Positions 33,182 to 34,243 of a stretch of DNA of 34,243 nt are shown one piece after another (positions within the stretch are counted from its first letter, which is position 1; the number at the start of each line of letters is the position of its first letter). Position numbers and translations under genes: made by a program. Under the pieces are notes generated by a model. It ran no database searches and had not been told where the DNA came from. It saw nothing but the letters and a program-made list of their open reading frames with translations. This DNA is from Desulfuromonas sp. (GTDB lineage Bacteria; Desulfobacterota; Desulfuromonadia; Desulfuromonadales; Geopsychrobacteraceae). The stretch covers positions 1 through 34,243 of the forward strand of contig PKUC01000102.1 of NCBI GenBank assembly GCA_002868865.1. The letters run 5' to 3'.

Positions 33182-34243
33182 TCAACTGCGGTAGTCGGCG
33201 TTGATCCGAACATAATCGTAGGTCAGATCGGAGGTGTAATAACTGGCAACACCAGTGCTTTTCCGCAGGTCGATCGTGACGCGAAATTCTTCCTGTTTCA
33301 GGACATCTGTCGCCTGCGCTTCCAGCTCTTTACCGGTACTGAGACCGTCGCGCACAACCGACACATCATCAAAAAAGATATCGATCTGCCCCGGGTCGAC
33401 GGCAACCCCGGAATATCCAACCGCGGCAATAATCCGACCCCAGTTGGCATCTTCACCGAAAAACGCGGTTTTTACCAGCGACGAGGTCGCGACACTACGG
33501 GCGACCTGCTTGGCGCTGGCATCATCCTGTGCACCGGTGACCCGCACCTCAACAAGCTTTGTCGCCCCCTCACCGTCACGTACGATCATCTTGGCGAGAT
33601 CGATAAGAACCCGCTCCAAATGCTCACAGAATGCTTCTTCCTCGGCGCTGTCAGCAGCAATGTCGATTTCGGAAGCACCATTGGCCAGAAGCAGCACCAT
33701 ATCGTTGGTTGAGGTGTCACCGTCAACGGTGATCGCGTTAAAACTTTTATCCACCGCCCGGCGCAGCGCCCGATCAAGGCGTTCAGGTGAAAAAGCCACA
33801 TCGGTCACGACAAACCCGAGCATCGTCGCCATGTTGGGGTGGATCATTCCCGCCCCCTTGGCCAGGCCGAGGATACGGTAACTGCTTTGCCCCACCATCC
33901 CCTGCGCAGAGGCCAGCTTGCTGAAGCAATCCGTAGTCATCATCGCTTCGGCAGTGTGCGGCGCAGCATCAGCCTTCAACTCTTCTACAAGTTGCGGGAT
34001 TCCAGCCAGTAGAGTCTCTGTCGGAAACGGCTCGCCGATCACTCCGGTGGACGCTATCGCAACATCTTCGTCCGGCACACCGAGCTGCCGGGCCAGAGTG
34101 TCACCGGTACGCAAAGCGGCACCCATTCCGTCCGATCCGGTACAGGCGTTAGCATTGCCGCTGTTGATCAAAATCGCCTGACAGGTCCCGGACGCGATCC
34201 GCTCGCGGGTCACCACCACCGGGGCTGCCACAACAAGATTCTG
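33182..34243 (-). CDS. argJ: Arginine biosynthesis bifunctional protein ArgJ, N-terminally truncated by the window edge
   Basis: Transfers the acetyl group of N-acetylornithine to glutamate (and, in bifunctional forms, from acetyl-CoA). The 353 residues present run to the stop; about 40 N-terminal residues are beyond the right edge. Landmarks are ASTGVIGEPFP, the autocatalytic cleavage site MATMLGF, where Thr becomes the N-terminal nucleophile of the beta chain, and NAITVDGDTSTND. There is no start codon in the window. Followed closely by deoC and deoB. Confidence 0.96.
   Translation of the reverse strand, partial: QNLVVAAPVVVTRERIASGTCQAILINSGNANACTGSDGMGAALRTGDTLARQLGVPDEDVAIASTGVIGEPFPTETLLAGIPQLVEELKADAAPHTAEAMMTTDCFSKLASAQGMVGQSSYRILGLAKGAGMIHPNMATMLGFVVTDVAFSPERLDRALRRAVDKSFNAITVDGDTSTNDMVLLLANGASEIDIAADSAEEEAFCEHLERVLIDLAKMIVRDGEGATKLVEVRVTGAQDDASAKQVARSVATSSLVKTAFFGEDANWGRIIAAVGYSGVAVDPGQIDIFFDDVSVVRDGLSTGKELEAQATDVLKQEEFRVTIDLRKSTGVASYYTSDLTYDYVRINADYRS

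Overview
This 34.2 kb window reads as a chromosomal core-genome segment of a Desulfuromonadales-type bacterium (Geobacter/Desulfuromonas/Pelobacter relatives, Desulfobacterota). This rests on protein resemblance and gene combinations, not on a marker gene: a B-type FrdCAB/SdhCAB complex, a MucR-like zinc-finger regulator, a FeoB/Fur/DtxR-FeoA iron locus and a DUF2914 protein. Base composition is moderately GC-rich with AT-rich promoters. Almost every gene is on the minus strand; the plus-strand exceptions are a truncated anti-sigma-type ATPase at the left edge, a 6S RNA gene, an AEC transporter/glycosyltransferase/methyltransferase cluster and mucR. No insertion sequence, phage, CRISPR array, tRNA or rRNA was seen.

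Layout. 1-2.6 kb: end of an HATPase (RsbW-like) gene, then a minus-strand run rluA-like -> lgt -> HAD phosphatase. 2.63-3.03 kb: a gene-free 380 bp stretch holding a 6S RNA with its own TTGACA promoter, directly followed by a second inverted-repeat element of about 160 bp that I cannot name. 3.0-6.1 kb: guaB-guaA, the two-step IMP to GMP branch. 6.2-7.3 kb: prfB with the programmed +1 frameshift. 7.4-10.8 kb: iron operon fur -> feoB -> 57-aa Cys-rich protein -> DtxR/FeoA regulator, with overlapping reading frames and a Fur-box-like palindrome at the fur promoter. 10.8-16.0 kb: a five-gene minus-strand operon, histidine kinase -> NtrC-type regulator -> HtrA protease -> TlpA/ResA thioredoxin -> CcdA, which looks like envelope quality control joined to thiol reduction. 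16.1-18.7 kb (plus): AEC transporter, GT2 glycosyltransferase with an extra C-terminal Rossmann-like domain, and a PrmA-like catalytic domain lacking the L11-binding N-terminus.

18.7-23.4 kb: outer-membrane beta-barrel protein, then fumarate reductase/succinate dehydrogenase C-A-B behind a long, structured, GGA-rich leader with a possible leader ORF. 23.4-27.5 kb: UDP-glucose pyrophosphorylase and valS. 27.6-28.9 kb: a receiver-domain protein with a long acidic linker and a conserved-looking C-terminal helix. 29.1-30.8 kb: a dGTPase-like HD hydrolase divergent from mucR. 30.9-34.2 kb: a DUF2914 protein, then argJ-deoC-deoB closely packed.

The best leads for something undescribed are the structured element after 6S RNA (2864-3027), the frd/sdh leader (about 22987-23170), the Cys-rich small protein inside the feo operon, and the GT2/PrmA-like pair. 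None is proven novel from sequence alone.
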